DNA from: Candidatus Rokuibacteriota bacterium | GTDB taxonomy: Bacteria > Methylomirabilota > Methylomirabilia > Rokubacteriales > JACPHL01 | Direction: 5' to 3' | Length of the DNA stretch: 8,784 bases | NCBI GenBank assembly: GCA_016188625.1 | Contig: JACPHL010000300.1 | Span: forward strand, 1 to 8,784 | In this document: in pieces, positions 1 through 6,685 of the stretch | How the letters are laid out: each line of letters opens with the position of its first letter | Numbering within the stretch: the first letter of the stretch is position 1 | The notes under the pieces: model-generated | The model's input: the letters and a program-made list of their open reading frames with translations, nothing else | What the model was told of the DNA's origin: nothing | The model's database searches: none | Program-made: the position numbers and the translations under genes

Positions 1-26
1 AGAGGGCTCAAGCCGAAGGAAGTCAC

Positions 27-32
27 GGAGGG
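27..32 (+). promoter_or_regulatory. Ribosome binding site that decides the ATPase start
   Basis: GGAGGG lies 7 bases before the GTG at 40 and only 1 base before the GTG at 34. This favours 40 as the start. The reading frame stays open leftward to base 1, so an upstream start outside the window cannot be excluded. Confidence 0.5.
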
Positions 33-39
33 TGTGACG

Positions 40-2454
40 GTGTCACAGGAGAAGCTTCAGCTCAAGATCGGGGGGATGGCGTGCTCCTTCTGCACCGAGA
101 CGATCAAGAAGGGGCTCGGCCGGATGGACGGGGTGTCAGAGGTCAACGTGAGCCTGGCTCACGAGGAGGCCCTGGTCGTCTTCGATCCCGATCGCGTGAC
201 CCCGCGCGTCCTGACCGACACGCTTCGGAGCCTCGGCTACACCGTGAGGGACCCGAAGAAGGTCCGGACCTTCGAGGAGGAGGAGGCCGAGCTCGGGCGG
301 GAGCGCGATCGGTTGACGATCGCCGGGGCCGGCGCCTGGGCGCCTTTCATGGCCATGGTGCTCATGTGGGTGGGGCGGCACCACCCGTGGATGGACTGGT
401 TCATGGGGGCGCTCGGCCTCGTCATGGTCTTCGGTCCCGGCCTCCACATCCTCAGGATGGCCTGGGCCTCCGCGCGGCGCCGGATCCTGAACCAGCACGT
501 CCTCATGGAGGTCGCCGCCTTCGGCGGGCTCCTGGGCGGCGCGATCGGGCTGGCCAATCCCGTCTTCCCGAGCTGGGAGTTCTCCGCGGTCTCGGTCTTC
601 GTCACCGCCTATCACATCCTGGGCGGGTATACCTCGCTCCTGGTGCGGACCCGCGCCTCCCAGGCGGTGAAGAAGCTCCTCTCGCTCCAGCCGCCCACGG
701 CGCGCATCGTCCGCGACGGGGCAGAGGTCGAGGCACCGATCGAGGAGGTCAGGGCGGGCGACCTGGTCCGGGTGCGCCCGGGCGAGCAGATCCCCGTGGA
801 CGGGGTCGTCGAGGAGGGGGCCTCGGCCGTCGATGAGAGCCTGGTCACGGGCGAGCCGCTCCCGCGGGAGAAGCTCCCGGGGCACGAGGTGATCGGCGGC
901 TCGCTCAACCACTCCGGCACCCTCCTGGTCCGCGTGAGCCGCGTGGGCGAGGAGAGCTTCCTCCAGCAGGTGGCCCGCCACATTCGTGAGGCCCGGGCGC
1001 TCAAGCCCGGGATCCTCCTCCTCCTGGACCTAGTCCTCAAGTACTTCGTCCCCGGGGTCCTCCTCGTCGGCGCGGCCGCCTTCGTCTTCTGGACCCTCGG
1101 CGGGTGGCTCCTCTGGGGCGCCGCTGATTGGGAGCGCGCCGGCTTCGCGGCGCTCGCGGTCCTCGTGATGGGCTACCCGTGCGCCCTCGGGATGGCCACG
1201 CCGCTCGCGATGATCCGGGGCGGCGGGGAGGCGGCCCGGCAGGGGATCCTGATGCGCAGCGCGGCCTCCTTCCAGGCGTTCAAGGACGTCTCGGTCGTCG
1301 TCCTCGACAAGACCGGCACCATCACCCACGGCGAGCCGCGGGTGGTGGAGGTGCTCCCGGCCGAGGGGTGGGACGCCGACGGCCTCCTCGCCCTGGCCGC
1401 CTCGGCCGAGCAGGTCTCCGAGCACCCGCTCGGCCAGGCCGTGGTCAAGGCCGCGAAGGAGAGGGGCGTGCGACTCGACAGGGTCGAGAGCTTCGAAGCC
1501 GTTCCGGGCAAGGGGGTGCGGGCCACGGTGGCTGAGAGGCCGGTGCTGATCGGGACGCTGCGCTTCCTTCAGGAGTCCGACGTCGAGACCGGCGCGCTCG
1601 CCGGGCCGGCCGGAGAGCGTGAGGCCAGGGCGCAGACGGTCGTCGCCGTGGCGATGGCGGGCCGGGCGGCAGGGCTCATCGCCCTTGCCGACACGGTCAA
1701 GGACGATGCGAGGGAGGCGATCGTCCGGCTTCAGGGCCTCGGGATCGAGCCGGCCATGATCACCGGGGACAACGAGCGGACGGCCCGGGCGGTGGCGGAG
1801 CAAGTCGGGATCCAGGAGGTGCTCGCCCAGGTCCTCCCCCACGAGAAGGCCGAGCGTGTCCGCGCGCTCCAGCGCCGGGGGAAGCGCGTCGCCATGGTCG
1901 GGGACGGGATCAACGACGCCCCGGCGCTCATGCAGGCGGACGTGGGGCTCGCCATCGGGGCGGGCACCGACATCGCCATCGAGTCGGCCGACGTGGTCCT
2001 CGTGGGCGAGCGGCTCACGGCCGTGGTGGACGCCTACCATATCGCCCGCCGGACCTACCGGAAGACGGTCCAGAACCTTTCCCTGGCGTTCAGCTTCAAC
2101 GGCGTCGGGGTCCCGCTGGCCACGACCGGCCTCGTCTCCCCGGTCTGGGCGATGGTGGCGATGGCCGCCAGCGTGAGCACCGTCCTCCTGAATTCCTTCT
2201 GGGGCCGGCTCGTCCCTCGCCTCGTCCCACGGACGGCCACCGTCGAGCGGGTGACGCTCCGGGTCCCCAGCATCCACTGTCAGGGGTGCGTGACGACGAT
2301 CCAGGAGACGCTCGTGAAACTGCCGGTGGTGATGGCGGTCGAGGGGGACCCTCATACCAAGGAGATCGTCGTGACCATGCGCGACGGCCCGGGCCGGCTC
2401 AAGGCCGTCGAAGAGGCGATCGCGCGCATCGGCCACGTCGTGGGGGAGAAGTGA
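40..2454 (+). CDS. P1B-type heavy-metal-translocating ATPase with N- and C-terminal HMA domains
   Basis: Inner-membrane ATPase that exports a soft metal, probably Cu(I)-like, from the cytoplasm (inferred from family). From the GTG at 40 it has 804 residues, normal for CopA-type pumps. Seen in order: HMA domain with CSFC (C15, C18); four membrane segments at about 97-200; actuator TGE (270-272); two more segments, the second with YPCALG (379-381); phosphorylation DKTGT (D423); nucleotide-site HP (462-463); hinge GDGIND (621-626); two last segments with Nx6FNx4P (N679, F686, N687) and MxxS (M708, S711); then a second HMA domain with CQGC (C747, C750). TM7 and TM8 resemble Cu(I) pumps with Tyr replaced by Phe, but the first Cys of CPC is Tyr, so metal specificity is uncertain. 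A C-terminal HMA domain is uncommon. The frame is open to the left edge, so the protein may be longer. The next gene follows after one base. Confidence 0.95.
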   Translation: MSQEKLQLKIGGMACSFCTETIKKGLGRMDGVSEVNVSLAHEEALVVFDPDRVTPRVLTDTLRSLGYTVRDPKKVRTFEEEEAELGRERDRLTIAGAGAWAPFMAMVLMWVGRHHPWMDWFMGALGLVMVFGPGLHILRMAWASARRRILNQHVLMEVAAFGGLLGGAIGLANPVFPSWEFSAVSVFVTAYHILGGYTSLLVRTRASQAVKKLLSLQPPTARIVRDGAEVEAPIEEVRAGDLVRVRPGEQIPVDGVVEEGASAVDESLVTGEPLPREKLPGHEVIGGSLNHSGTLLVRVSRVGEESFLQQVARHIREARALKPGILLLLDLVLKYFVPGVLLVGAAAFVFWTLGGWLLWGAADWERAGFAALAVLVMGYPCALGMATPLAMIRGGGEAARQGILMRSAASFQAFKDVSVVVLDKTGTITHGEPRVVEVLPAEGWDADGLLALAASAEQVSEHPLGQAVVKAAKERGVRLDRVESFEAVPGKGVRATVAERPVLIGTLRFLQESDVETGALAGPAGEREARAQTVVAVAMAGRAAGLIALADTVKDDAREAIVRLQGLGIEPAMITGDNERTARAVAEQVGIQEVLAQVLPHEKAERVRALQRRGKRVAMVGDGINDAPALMQADVGLAIGAGTDIAIESADVVLVGERLTAVVDAYHIARRTYRKTVQNLSLAFSFNGVGVPLATTGLVSPVWAMVAMAASVSTVLLNSFWGRLVPRLVPRTATVERVTLRVPSIHCQGCVTTIQETLVKLPVVMAVEGDPHTKEIVVTMRDGPGRLKAVEEAIARIGHVVGEK

Positions 2455-2455
2455 G

Positions 2456-2962
2456 ATGAAGAGATGGGCTTGGCTCGCCGTGATCGTCGCTGCGCTCGTG
2501 ACTGGGTACGCGGCGGGGTACTTCCTGAACCCCGCGGGGGTGCCGCCGGTCAAGGCCTATACGGAGGGAAGGGAGATCCGCTTCCTCCACACCGAGGCCT
2601 CGGATCCGAAGGTGGCGACGCTGCTGACCAGGATGATGAAGTCGCCGGTCCTGGTCGTCCCCGCCCTGGCCCAGGCGCCGGAGTCGATGCTCGCCAACGT
2701 CTACGTCTTCACGAACGGCGTCCGGCGGGGCGAAGGCCCGTTCAAGTTCCAGGCGGACGTCTTCGACCGGCCGCCGGGGACCGATGAGCACAGCCCTCTG
2801 CGCGCCGTCAATCTCGTGAAGTGGACGAACGAGGCCGCTGCGCGCGAGCTCCGCTCGGCCGCGGAGGTCAAGGAGGCGGAGGCCAAGGGGGAGCTCACGA
2901 TCGAGCGGCCGGGCGTCGTCGTCAACATGCCGTTCCTCACCTGGCCCGGCGGTCGCCGGTAA
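2456..2962 (+). CDS. Membrane-anchored or secreted protein of unknown function
   Basis: 168 residues, starting at an ATG one base after the ATPase stop, so almost certainly translationally coupled to it. The first ~25 residues are a Lys/Arg-led hydrophobic stretch (MKRWAWLAVIVAALVTGY) acting as a signal peptide or membrane anchor; the rest should be periplasmic. The body has no Cys and no CxxC or CxxCH motif, so it is neither an HMA protein nor a cytochrome. It contains HTEASDP (about 45-51), a segment ending ANVYVFTNG, SPLRAVNLVKW, and a terminal VVVNMPFLTW. The SPL...NLVxW / RELRSAAEV / VVNMPF pattern loosely recalls periplasmic domains annotated only as DUFs (possibly DUF7482), from memory and not verified. 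The location suggests an accessory role in metal export, but no function can be assigned. Confidence 0.8.
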   Translation: MKRWAWLAVIVAALVTGYAAGYFLNPAGVPPVKAYTEGREIRFLHTEASDPKVATLLTRMMKSPVLVVPALAQAPESMLANVYVFTNGVRRGEGPFKFQADVFDRPPGTDEHSPLRAVNLVKWTNEAAARELRSAAEVKEAEAKGELTIERPGVVVNMPFLTWPGGRR

Positions 2963-2990
2963 GCCGACCGGGGGCCGGATCCGGGCGGGG

Positions 2991-3545
2991 ATGGGCGGTC
3001 CAGAGGGCGGGGCGGGAGCTTCCCCCGCCGAGTTCGAGGCCGCCCTCCTGCCGCATCTGGAGAGCATGTTCCGCCTCGCCCGGTCCCTCATGCGCGGGAA
3101 CCGGGCCGACGCCGAGGACCTCGTCCAGGACGCCGTCCTGAGGGCCTTCCAGGCCTTCCCCCGCTTCCGACCGGGCACCAACCTCCGCGCCTGGCTCTTC
3201 CGGATCCTCCGCAACAGCTACGTCGATCTGCTCAGGCGCAAGGGGCGTCAGGCCGAGCTGGCCGACCTCGAGGAGGCGAGCGCTGAGCACGATCCCGCCG
3301 TGGAGGAGTTCCGGGCCCAGGCGGCGCGGGAGCGGGCGGAGGCCGACCTGGAGAGCGCGCTCGCCCAGCTCCCGGCGGAGCATCGCCTCACGCTCCTCCT
3401 GGTCGACGGCGAGGGGATGCGCTACGAGGAGGCGGCCGAGATCATGGAGTGCCCGATCGGGACCGTTCGGTCACGCGTGCACCGCGGCCGGCACCTCCTC
3501 CGCCAGTGTCTTCTGGAGATCTGGAGGGGTCGGGCACCGTCCTGA
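2991..3545 (+). CDS. RNA polymerase ECF (sigma-70 family) sigma factor
   Basis: 184 residues, the usual size for a group IV (ECF) sigma factor. Region 2 spans about residues 22-85, with DAEDLVQDAVLRAF followed by FRPGTNLRAWLFRILRN, the core-binding and -10-recognition signature. A charged linker follows. Region 4 spans about 122-178, with LPAEHRLTLLLVDGEG and the helix-turn-helix YEEAAEIMECPIGTVRSRVH, which reads the -35 element. There is no extra C-terminal domain. The ATG at 2991 is the first usable start after the previous stop, with only a weak ribosome site (GGCGGGG), so translation may depend on the upstream genes. The next gene encodes its likely anti-sigma factor. It presumably directs transcription of part or all of this locus (inference). 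Confidence 0.93.
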   Translation: MGGPEGGAGASPAEFEAALLPHLESMFRLARSLMRGNRADAEDLVQDAVLRAFQAFPRFRPGTNLRAWLFRILRNSYVDLLRRKGRQAELADLEEASAEHDPAVEEFRAQAARERAEADLESALAQLPAEHRLTLLLVDGEGMRYEEAAEIMECPIGTVRSRVHRGRHLLRQCLLEIWRGRAPS

Positions 3546-3580
3546 CCGTCGCGGGTGCCGGCTCCCTCCTCCCTTTTGGG

Positions 3581-3610
3581 GCTCCCGGGAACTTTCAGGG
3601 GGCCGGGAGC
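3581..3610. repeat. Perfect 8-bp inverted repeat between sigma and anti-sigma genes
   Basis: GCTCCCGG at 3581-3588 and CCGGGAGC at 3603-3610 are exact reverse complements separated by 14 bases. The loop holds most of the GGAACTT element. No T-run follows the right arm, so it does not look like an intrinsic terminator; an operator or an mRNA hairpin is more likely. Confidence 0.55.
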
Positions 3611-3620
3611 GATCTTGTAA
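3588..3620 (+). promoter_or_regulatory. Candidate ECF-type promoter upstream of the anti-sigma gene
   Basis: GGAACTT at 3588-3594 matches the -35 class read by RpoE-like ECF factors. About 18 bases later comes TCTTGTAA (3613-3620), a plausible -10. The element sits in the 99-base gap after the sigma gene and about 25-55 bases before the anti-sigma start. The sigma factor may therefore drive the anti-sigma and downstream genes, leaving the sigma gene itself on a different promoter. This rests on pattern matching only. Confidence 0.4.
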
Positions 3621-3628
3621 GTGAGGGG

Positions 3629-3637
3629 AGGAGGTGA
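3629..3637 (+). promoter_or_regulatory. Near-perfect ribosome binding site of the anti-sigma gene
   Basis: AGGAGGTGA is a full-length match to the anti-Shine-Dalgarno sequence and ends 7 bases before the ATG at 3645. It selects that ATG over the in-frame GTG at 3621, which lies upstream of the site. Confidence 0.7.
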
Positions 3638-3644
3638 CGGGCCG

Positions 3645-4451
3645 ATGAACGAAGGGACGTGCCAGGACTCGCGCGAGCGGATCACCGCCTGGGTGGACGG
3701 TGAGCTGACCGACCCTCGGGAGGCGGCCGGTCTCGAGGCCCATCTCGCTGGCTGCGAGCGCTGCCGCGGCTACGCCGAAGCCGAGGCAACCACGAAGACG
3801 CTGATCGCCACCGCGTACACGGCCCCTGTTGAGGTCAGCGGGCTTCACAGGCGGATTCGGGGGCTCCTTGAGGCGGCCACGCCCCCGAAACGCCGCCCCT
3901 GGCGCCTCTGGCTGCCGCGGCTCGCCTGGGGGGCCCTCGCGGCGGGCCTGCTGGTGGCGGCGGCGATCGGCGATGTCGCGGTCCAGCCAGGGCGCCCGGT
4001 GGAGGCCTCCCCGCTCGTCCGGGCCGCGGTCTCGGACCACGTCCAGTGCATGCTCGGCCAGCTCCCGCTCGAGGTGACCACCACCGATCAGGATGAGGTC
4101 GGCCGCTGGCTTCGGGAGCGTCTGGCGCGGCCGGTGGTGCTCCCGCCCCTGGCCTCGGAAGGGGAGCTCTCGACCCGGATGGCCCGCCTCGCGATGGCCC
4201 AGGGGGCGCAGATCCTCTTCGACCGGGGCGGGCGGATGCTCTCGCTCTTCATCATGCCGGTGAGCGAGGTGACGGGGGCGCTCGGCAGGCCGGTGCCCCG
4301 GGGAGGGCGGGAGTTCTTCGTGAACGAGGTGGAGGGGTACACGGTCGTCTTCTGGCGGCAGGGGGATCTCCTGTACTGCCTCGTGTCGGCCGCCGGGCAG
4401 GACGAGGTGCTGACCTTTGCCGCCGAGTACGCCGGAGCATCCACGGGCTGA
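3645..4451 (+). CDS. Transmembrane zinc-finger anti-sigma factor
   Basis: 268 residues, probably inhibiting the ECF sigma factor encoded just upstream. The cytoplasmic N-terminus has the zinc-finger anti-sigma layout: C6, then ITAWVDGEL, then H33-x3-C37-x2-C40 (HLAGCERC). A basic stretch (PPKRRPWRLWLPR) precedes one membrane segment at about 93-113 (LAWGALAAGLLVAAAIGD). The remaining ~155 residues should lie in the periplasm and act as the sensor. They include DHVQC (H132, C135), LSLFIMP, and VVFWRQGDLLYCLVSA near the end, with one more Cys. The paired His/Cys and the second Cys could bind metal or respond to thiol oxidation; this is inference. The start is set by the ribosome site at 3629-3637. 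The sigma gene ends 99 bases upstream and the cytochrome gene begins 37 bases downstream. Confidence 0.88.
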   Translation: MNEGTCQDSRERITAWVDGELTDPREAAGLEAHLAGCERCRGYAEAEATTKTLIATAYTAPVEVSGLHRRIRGLLEAATPPKRRPWRLWLPRLAWGALAAGLLVAAAIGDVAVQPGRPVEASPLVRAAVSDHVQCMLGQLPLEVTTTDQDEVGRWLRERLARPVVLPPLASEGELSTRMARLAMAQGAQILFDRGGRMLSLFIMPVSEVTGALGRPVPRGGREFFVNEVEGYTVVFWRQGDLLYCLVSAAGQDEVLTFAAEYAGASTG

Positions 4452-4488
4452 GGGGCCGGGCGCGAACCCCGAGCGTCGTTGGCCCAGC

Positions 4489-5358
4489 ATGAAGCGGCGA
4501 GAGGTGACTTTCGGAGGGCTCCTCGCGCTCCTCGCCATCGGAAGCGCTGGTAGCGTGATTGGCTCGGCCCTGCCGGCGCCCGACCTCGAGCGGGGACGGC
4601 TGGTGTATGAGACCAACTGCGCGATCTGCCACGGTCTGGACGGCAACGGCAGGGGGATGGCCCGCCATCATTTCGAGACCCCGCCGGCCGACTTCCGGAC
4701 CGGCAAGTTCAAGTTCCGCTCGACGCCGTCGGGCTCGCTGCCGCTGGATGCCGACCTCTTCAGAACCATCACTCAGGGCGTGGGGCGGACGGGGATGATC
4801 CCGCAGGTCCACCTGGACGAGGCGGATCGCCGGGACGTGGTCGCCTACATCAAGACGCTCTCCCCGCGGTTCGGGCGAGAGGAGCCCCAACCTCCGATCC
4901 CGATCCCTTCTACCCCCGACCGGACCCCGGAGTTCATGGCCCGGGGCCGAGCGCTCTACTTCGATGCGGGGTGCGCCGACTGCCACGGCGAGGGCGGCAA
5001 GGGCGACGGCCCGTCGGCCCGGGAGCTCACGGACGACTGGGGCAACCCGATCCGCCCCGCCGACCTCACCCGCCTCCCCCGGAAGAGCGGCCCGAAGCCG
5101 GAGGACCTCTACCGCACGATCGGGACCGGGCTGGACGGCACCCCGATGCCGTCGCACGCCGATGCCCTGACACCCGAGGAGATCTGGGCGCTCGTGGCGT
5201 ACCTGTGGGGGCTGCCGCCGAAGTCTGAATGGGCGAACCTGGGGACGTTGGTCGATGAGGAGATCGTCGGGTTCAACGTCGAGAAGAGGCACCGCCAGCC
5301 GCTCCCGCCCAGGGGCTCGCCGGGACCGGGCGCGCCTGCCGGGAGCCGCAAGCGCTGA
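4489..5358 (+). CDS. Diheme c-type cytochrome
   Basis: 289 residues. An N-terminal hydrophobic segment after MKRREV (about residues 8-28) serves as signal peptide or anchor, placing the protein in the periplasm. There are two class I cytochrome c domains with CxxCH heme sites: CAICH at 44-48 (within NCAICHGLDGNGRG) and CADCH at 162-166 (within GCADCHGEGGKGDG). Likely axial Met ligands are in GRTGMIPQV and LDGTPMPSH. Each domain ends in the expected helix (DVVAYIKTL; EIWALVAYLWGL). The tail is Pro/Gly/Arg-rich. I chose the ATG at 4489 because it begins directly before a signal-like segment; the ribosome site is weak. An upstream in-frame GTG at 4417 would overlap the anti-sigma gene. The role is probably electron transfer; its substrate in this metal locus is unknown. 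Confidence 0.92.
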   Translation: MKRREVTFGGLLALLAIGSAGSVIGSALPAPDLERGRLVYETNCAICHGLDGNGRGMARHHFETPPADFRTGKFKFRSTPSGSLPLDADLFRTITQGVGRTGMIPQVHLDEADRRDVVAYIKTLSPRFGREEPQPPIPIPSTPDRTPEFMARGRALYFDAGCADCHGEGGKGDGPSARELTDDWGNPIRPADLTRLPRKSGPKPEDLYRTIGTGLDGTPMPSHADALTPEEIWALVAYLWGLPPKSEWANLGTLVDEEIVGFNVEKRHRQPLPPRGSPGPGAPAGSRKR

Positions 5359-5370
5359 GCGTTCCCTGAC

Positions 5371-5377
5371 GAGGAGG
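5371..5377 (+). promoter_or_regulatory. Ribosome binding site that decides the HMA-protein start
   Basis: GAGGAGG lies 8 bases before the ATG at 5386. The alternative in-frame GTG at 5377 overlaps this site and is unlikely to be the start. Confidence 0.65.
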
Positions 5378-5385
5378 TGCTGCGT

Positions 5386-5586
5386 ATGGCCGAAACGAAG
5401 ATGCTGGCGGTTCCCGGGATCAAGTGCGAGGGGTGCGCCGAGACCATCACGACGGTGGTGAAGGCCCTGGCAGGCATCCACGACGTCAGGGTGGACGTCG
5501 GGCGGAAGGAGGTCACCGTGACCTTCTACCCGGGCGCGACGACCCTGGACGCGATCCAGTCGCAGATCCGGCTCGCAGGGTTCTGA
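5386..5586 (+). CDS. Cytoplasmic HMA-domain metallochaperone (CopZ-like)
   Basis: 66 residues forming a single HMA domain: a beta strand (MLAVPGIK), the metal motif C-E-G-C (GIKCEGCAETI), helix 1, the GIHDVRVDV strand, the EVTVTFYPG strand, helix 2 (LDAIQSQIRLAGF). This is the length of stand-alone CopZ/Atx1-type chaperones, which bind Cu(I) or other soft metals through two thiolates and pass them to ATPase HMA domains. There is no signal peptide, so it should act in the cytoplasm. Its VPxIxCxGC pattern resembles the C-terminal HMA domain of the ATPase (VPSIHCQGC), a hint that the two interact or share origin. It lies 27 bases after the cytochrome gene and 32 bases before a secreted HMA protein. 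The metal is not determined. Confidence 0.9.
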   Translation: MAETKMLAVPGIKCEGCAETITTVVKALAGIHDVRVDVGRKEVTVTFYPGATTLDAIQSQIRLAGF

Positions 5587-5618
5587 GTCGCCCGGACGCC
5601 GCAACGAGAGGAGACACG

Positions 5619-5945
5619 ATGGCGAAGACGCGCACGCTCGCAGTGGTCCTGGCGCTGGCCGCGCTGGCCTCCGCCGCGGGAGCCGGGGCGGCCGAGCGGC
5701 TCGTGCTGAAGGTGGACGGGATGGTCTGCCCGGCCTGCGAGCGGGCCGTGGAGTCCGTCCTGCGCTCCCAGCCCGGCGTCCTCGAGGCCCGCGCCAGCTT
5801 CAGGACCGGCAGGGCCACGGTCCTCTACGATCCCGAGCGGGTGACGCCGGAGGAGATCGCGGAGGCGATCAACACGCGGACGTTCTACCGCGCCCGGATC
5901 CTCGGGCCCGGCGAGGGCGCCGCGGCGCGCCCGCCGGCGCGGTAG
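5619..5945 (+). CDS. Secreted HMA-domain protein, MerP-like
   Basis: 108 residues. The N-terminus MAKTRTLAVVLALAALASA is a clear signal peptide, with cleavage likely near the AGAGAA stretch (about residue 25), so the mature protein should be periplasmic. One HMA domain follows: LVLKVDGMVCPACERAV with metal motif C-P-A-C, QPGVLEARASF, RATVLYDPERVTPEEIAEAIN. The layout of signal peptide plus one HMA domain matches MerP-type periplasmic metal binders, although MerP is shorter at the C-terminus; here a Gly/Ala/Arg/Pro-rich tail (GPGEGAAARPPAR) follows. No MerT, MerR or MerA is visible, so a mer operon is not supported and the metal is open. The ATG at 5619 follows an AGAGGAG ribosome site. The membrane protein gene begins 15 bases downstream. 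Confidence 0.9.
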   Translation: MAKTRTLAVVLALAALASAAGAGAAERLVLKVDGMVCPACERAVESVLRSQPGVLEARASFRTGRATVLYDPERVTPEEIAEAINTRTFYRARILGPGEGAAARPPAR

Positions 5946-5960
5946 CGTCCGGGCGGGCCC

Positions 5961-6656
5961 ATGCAGGCGCTCCTGGAGGTCGCCCTCCCGCTCGGCCTGG
6001 GCGTCGTGGGGGCCTTCACCCCGTGCGCGCTGGGGATCAACGCCGTCATCCTCACCTACCTCGCCGGGAAGGCGCGCGCGGCGCGGCTCGTCCAGGTGGG
6101 CCTCATCACCGGGGTCCGGGCCCTGTTCCTCATGTCGCTCGGGCTCCTCTTCGGCCTGTTCGGGCAGTCGGTGGCCGTCTTCATCCGCGGCTACCAGCAG
6201 GTCATCGCGCTGGCGATCGTCGCGGTGGGCGTGGCCTTCGTCCTGAGCGCCTTCGTGGACCTCCCGATGCCCCGCCTCAGGGTCCTCCGCCCCAGGGGAG
6301 GGGCCGGGAGCGCGCTCGCCCTGGGCACCGCCTTTGGGCTCTCAATCCCTGCCTGCACCAGCCCGCTGGTGATCGGCCTCCTGGCGCAGACGGTCCTGGT
6401 CGGCGACTGGGCGACCGGCGCGGGGATCCTCTTCCTGTTCGGGATCGGCATGTCCCTCCCCCTCGTCGCCGTCAGCCTCTTCGACGGGATCAACCGCGGG
6501 CTCGTGGAGTGGGCGCGCCGGTGGCGGATCCCGGCGTACGTGCTCGCCGGCGGGGTGTTTATCCTCCTGGGTGCCGCCGAGTTCTCGCCATGGGTGATGG
6601 CGTTCTTCGCCGATCTCCTGGATTGGGTCACCCCTGTGGCCGCGGGCCTACTGTGA
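5961..6656 (+). CDS. CcdA/DsbD-like membrane thiol-reductant transporter
   Basis: 231 residues, almost entirely hydrophobic, with about six membrane segments, matching CcdA-type proteins. These carry reducing equivalents from cytoplasmic thioredoxin across the inner membrane through a pair of cysteines. The expected pair is visible: C22 in FTPCALGINAV of the first segment, and C132 in SIPACTSP at the start of the second half, the position of the PC motif of the second repeat in CcdA. A Gly/Pro/Arg linker (VLRPRGGAG) separates the halves. Between a secreted CxxC HMA protein and, two genes on, a secreted CxxU HMA protein, its likely job is to keep those periplasmic metal ligands reduced; alternatively it supports cytochrome c heme ligation, given the diheme cytochrome nearby. 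Both are inferences from context. The start is the ATG 15 bases after the previous stop. Confidence 0.85.
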   Translation: MQALLEVALPLGLGVVGAFTPCALGINAVILTYLAGKARAARLVQVGLITGVRALFLMSLGLLFGLFGQSVAVFIRGYQQVIALAIVAVGVAFVLSAFVDLPMPRLRVLRPRGGAGSALALGTAFGLSIPACTSPLVIGLLAQTVLVGDWATGAGILFLFGIGMSLPLVAVSLFDGINRGLVEWARRWRIPAYVLAGGVFILLGAAEFSPWVMAFFADLLDWVTPVAAGLL

Positions 6657-6685
6657 AGATCTGTCGCCCGCCAGGGAGGCGTCCT

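Noticed and set aside
1030-2553. 507-residue open frame on the minus strand
   Set aside because: Antisense shadow of the ATPase in GC-rich DNA; composition is His/Arg/Pro/Gly-rich without recognisable domains.
3581-3610. Intrinsic terminator after the sigma gene
   Set aside because: The right arm of the inverted repeat is followed by GATCTTG, not a T-run.
4252-5604. 450-residue open frame on the minus strand
   Set aside because: Antisense shadow of the anti-sigma and cytochrome genes, with low-complexity Arg/Pro content.
5619-5945. Classic mer operon assignment from the MerP-like protein
   Set aside because: No MerT, MerR or MerA is visible, and the ATPase, barrel and CcdA-like genes do not belong to a mer operon.
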